From contig NZ_JAUASW010000003.1 of assembly GCF_030345705.1 (NCBI RefSeq), positions 124,001 through 188,000 of the forward strand: a DNA stretch of 64,000 nucleotides. The letters run 5' to 3'. Origin of the DNA: Pelomonas sp. SE-A7 (GTDB lineage Bacteria > Pseudomonadota > Gammaproteobacteria > Burkholderiales > Burkholderiaceae_C). The position numbers and the translations under genes are program-made. The notes under the pieces are model-generated. The model was not told the origin of the DNA. It saw only the letters and a program-made list of their open reading frames with translations, and ran no database searches. Positions 62,520 to 64,000 of this stretch are shown in pieces. Within the stretch, counting starts at the first letter, position 1. Each line of letters opens with the position of its first letter.

Positions 62520-64000
62520 TCAGATCTCGACCTTGGAGCCCAGCTCGACGATGCGGTTGGTCGGCAGGTGCAGGAAGTCGGCCGCGGCGGCGGCGTTGCG
62601 GTGCATGCTGGCGAACAGCTTCTCGCGCCAGAGGGCCATGCCCGAGCCTATGGTCGGAATCACGATGTCGCGCGACAGGAAATAGCTGGTCTCCATCTCG
62701 TCCAGGTGCACGCCATGCTGCTCCAGCAGCTTGAGCGCGTAGGGCACGTCGGGTTCGTTCTTGAAGCCGAAATGCAGGCTGACCTGCCAGCAGTCGTTGC
62801 CCAGGGCCTCCATCTGCACCCGCTTGTCGAAGCCTATCCAGGGCACCTCGTGGTGCTTGACCGTGACGAACAGGTTCTGCTCGTGCAGCACCTTGTTGTG
62901 CTTGAGGTTATGCAGCAGCGCATTGGGCGTGATGCCCGGCTCGGACGACAGGAACACGGCCGTGCCCGGCACCCGCACCGGCGGGCTCATGAACACCGCC
63001 TCCAGGAAGCCGGGCAGCTCGATGGCGTCGTGCAGCAGCTTGTCGCTGAGCAGGCGGCGGCCCTGCTTCCAGGTCAGCATCAGCGTGAACATCCAGATGC
63101 CGATGAGCAGCGGGAACCAGCCGCCATGCGTGACCTTGAGCAGGTTGGACGCGAGGAAGGTGATGTCGATGATGAAGAACAGGCCGGTGGCCAGCAGGCA
63201 CAGGGCCAGCGGGTATTTCCAGCCGAAACGGATCACGTAGAAGGTCATCACCGTCGTGATCGTCATGTCGATGGTGACCGCCACGCCGTAGGCGCCGGCC
63301 AGCTTGCTGGACGAGCCGAAGAAGACCACGGCCAGCACCACGAAGGCGAACAGGCCCCAGTTGATGAAGGGCACGTAGATCTGGCCGGTGTCGCGCACCG
63401 AGGTGTGCAGGATGCGCATGCGAGGCAGGATGCCCAGCTGGATCGCCTGCTTGGTGACCGAGAAGGCGGCCGTGATCAGCGCCTGCGAGGCCACGATGGC
63501 GGCCAGCGTGGCCAGGCCGAACAGTGGCAGCTCGGCCCAGGACGGCGCGATCAGGAAGAAGGGGTTCTTGATCGCCTCGGGCCGCTCCAGCAAGAGCGCA
63601 CCCTGGCCGAAGTAGTTGATCACCAGGGCCGGCATCACGAAGCCGTACCAGGCGATGCGGATCGGCTTCTTGCCGAAGTGGCCGAGGTCGGCATAGAGGG
63701 CCTCGCCGCCGGTCACCACCAGCACCACGGCGCCCAGGGCCACGAACGCCACCCAGCCGTAGTGCAGGCAGAAGTCCAGCGCATACATCGGGTTGACGGC
63801 GGCCAGCACCTTGGGGTTCTCGGCGATCTGCGGCAGGCCCAGCAGGGTCAGGCAGCTGAACCAGACCAGCATCACAGGACCGAAGGCCTTGCCCACGCCG
63901 CCGGTGCCGAAGCGCTGCACCGAGAACAGGCCGGCCAGCACGATCAGCGTGATAGGCACGATGGCATCGTGGTACTGCGGCGCATAGACGTCTATGCCCT
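62520..64000 (-). CDS. kup: Low-affinity potassium transporter Kup (C-terminal 492 residues; start outside window)
   Basis: K+/H+ symporter; the window holds the last 492 residues of a protein normally about 620 long. Visible are FSVQRFGTGGVGKAFGPVMLVW, split here as FSVQRFGTGG and VGKAFGPVMLVWF, then NPKVLAAVNPMYALDF, GALLLERPEAIKNPFFLIAP and the membrane stretches VVLAVVFFGSSSKLAGAYGV and GWFPLLIGIWMFTLML. The hydrophilic C-terminal domain has GTAVFLSSEPGITPNALLHN and FGFKNEPDVPYALKLLEQHG. The frame stays open to base 64000. The end overlaps nothing; the amidotransferase gene converges on it. Confidence 0.95.
   Translation of the reverse strand, partial: GIDVYAPQYHDAIVPITLIVLAGLFSVQRFGTGGVGKAFGPVMLVWFSCLTLLGLPQIAENPKVLAAVNPMYALDFCLHYGWVAFVALGAVVLVVTGGEALYADLGHFGKKPIRIAWYGFVMPALVINYFGQGALLLERPEAIKNPFFLIAPSWAELPLFGLATLAAIVASQALITAAFSVTKQAIQLGILPRMRILHTSVRDTGQIYVPFINWGLFAFVVLAVVFFGSSSKLAGAYGVAVTIDMTITTVMTFYVIRFGWKYPLALCLLATGLFFIIDITFLASNLLKVTHGGWFPLLIGIWMFTLMLTWKQGRRLLSDKLLHDAIELPGFLEAVFMSPPVRVPGTAVFLSSEPGITPNALLHNLKHNKVLHEQNLFVTVKHHEVPWIGFDKRVQMEALGNDCWQVSLHFGFKNEPDVPYALKLLEQHGVHLDEMETSYFLSRDIVIPTIGSGMALWREKLFASMHRNAAAAADFLHLPTNRIVELGSKVEI

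Overview
The window is about 68-70% G+C by eye, densely packed with genes, and consists mostly of chromosomal core genes. The fused indolepyruvate oxidoreductase, FcbT/Dct-type TRAP transporter, priA/hemE next to the atp operon, cytochrome c', paired b561/YceI genes and BenE transporter together suggest a betaproteobacterium of the order Burkholderiales. The Rubrivivax/Leptothrix/Roseateles side is my guess; this is inferred from gene content, not from a search. I see no insertion sequence, prophage, CRISPR array, rRNA or tRNA.

Layout. 1-4046: truncated Lrp/AsnC regulator divergent from a single-chain indolepyruvate:ferredoxin oxidoreductase, closed by a terminator. 4138-7492: chemotaxis transducer converging on a lipoprotein that resembles peptide-N-glycosidase A. 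7636-11368: TRAP transporter (binding protein, small and large permease) whose large subunit carries an EPPG repeat. 11575-14606: AlkB-type monooxygenase, cytochrome b561 and two YceI proteins. 14741-17442: LytS/LytTR two-component system with a membrane protein encoded between its two partners. 17465-19842: exported YciI-like protein, lysoplasmalogenase-like protein, and two tandem paralogous exported proteins of unknown function. 19844-26171: Rep helicase, an O-antigen-ligase-like protein with an inserted domain, and PhoD. 26188-31430: a pseudokinase, an AEC permease, a TPR membrane protein and an S9 peptidase. 31441-37985: priA, hemE, a lemA/TPM/TPM operon and a hexose-6-phosphate mutarotase.

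38001-45506: complete atpIBEFHAGDC operon on the minus strand with a promoter-like box, a pyrimidine-rich leader before atpE, two strong intergenic hairpins and a terminal stem-loop. 45577-48293: SMP-30 lactonase, acetyltransferase, cytochrome b561 and a divergent cytochrome c'. 48305-53078: a compact operon (racemase, aminotransferase, acetyltransferase, PhzF) divergent from a MocR regulator. 53270-59550: atypical receiver protein, Uup, a short solitary flagellin and a double M16 peptidase. 59572-64000: gshB, a BenE-type permease, a class II amidotransferase and a truncated kup.

The best candidates for under-described biology are the PNGase A-like lipoprotein, the pseudokinase, the ligase with a domain inside its catalytic loop, the tandem unknown paralogs, the MocR/racemase operon and the solitary flagellin. 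All functional statements are family-level readings by eye; none has been tested by a database search.
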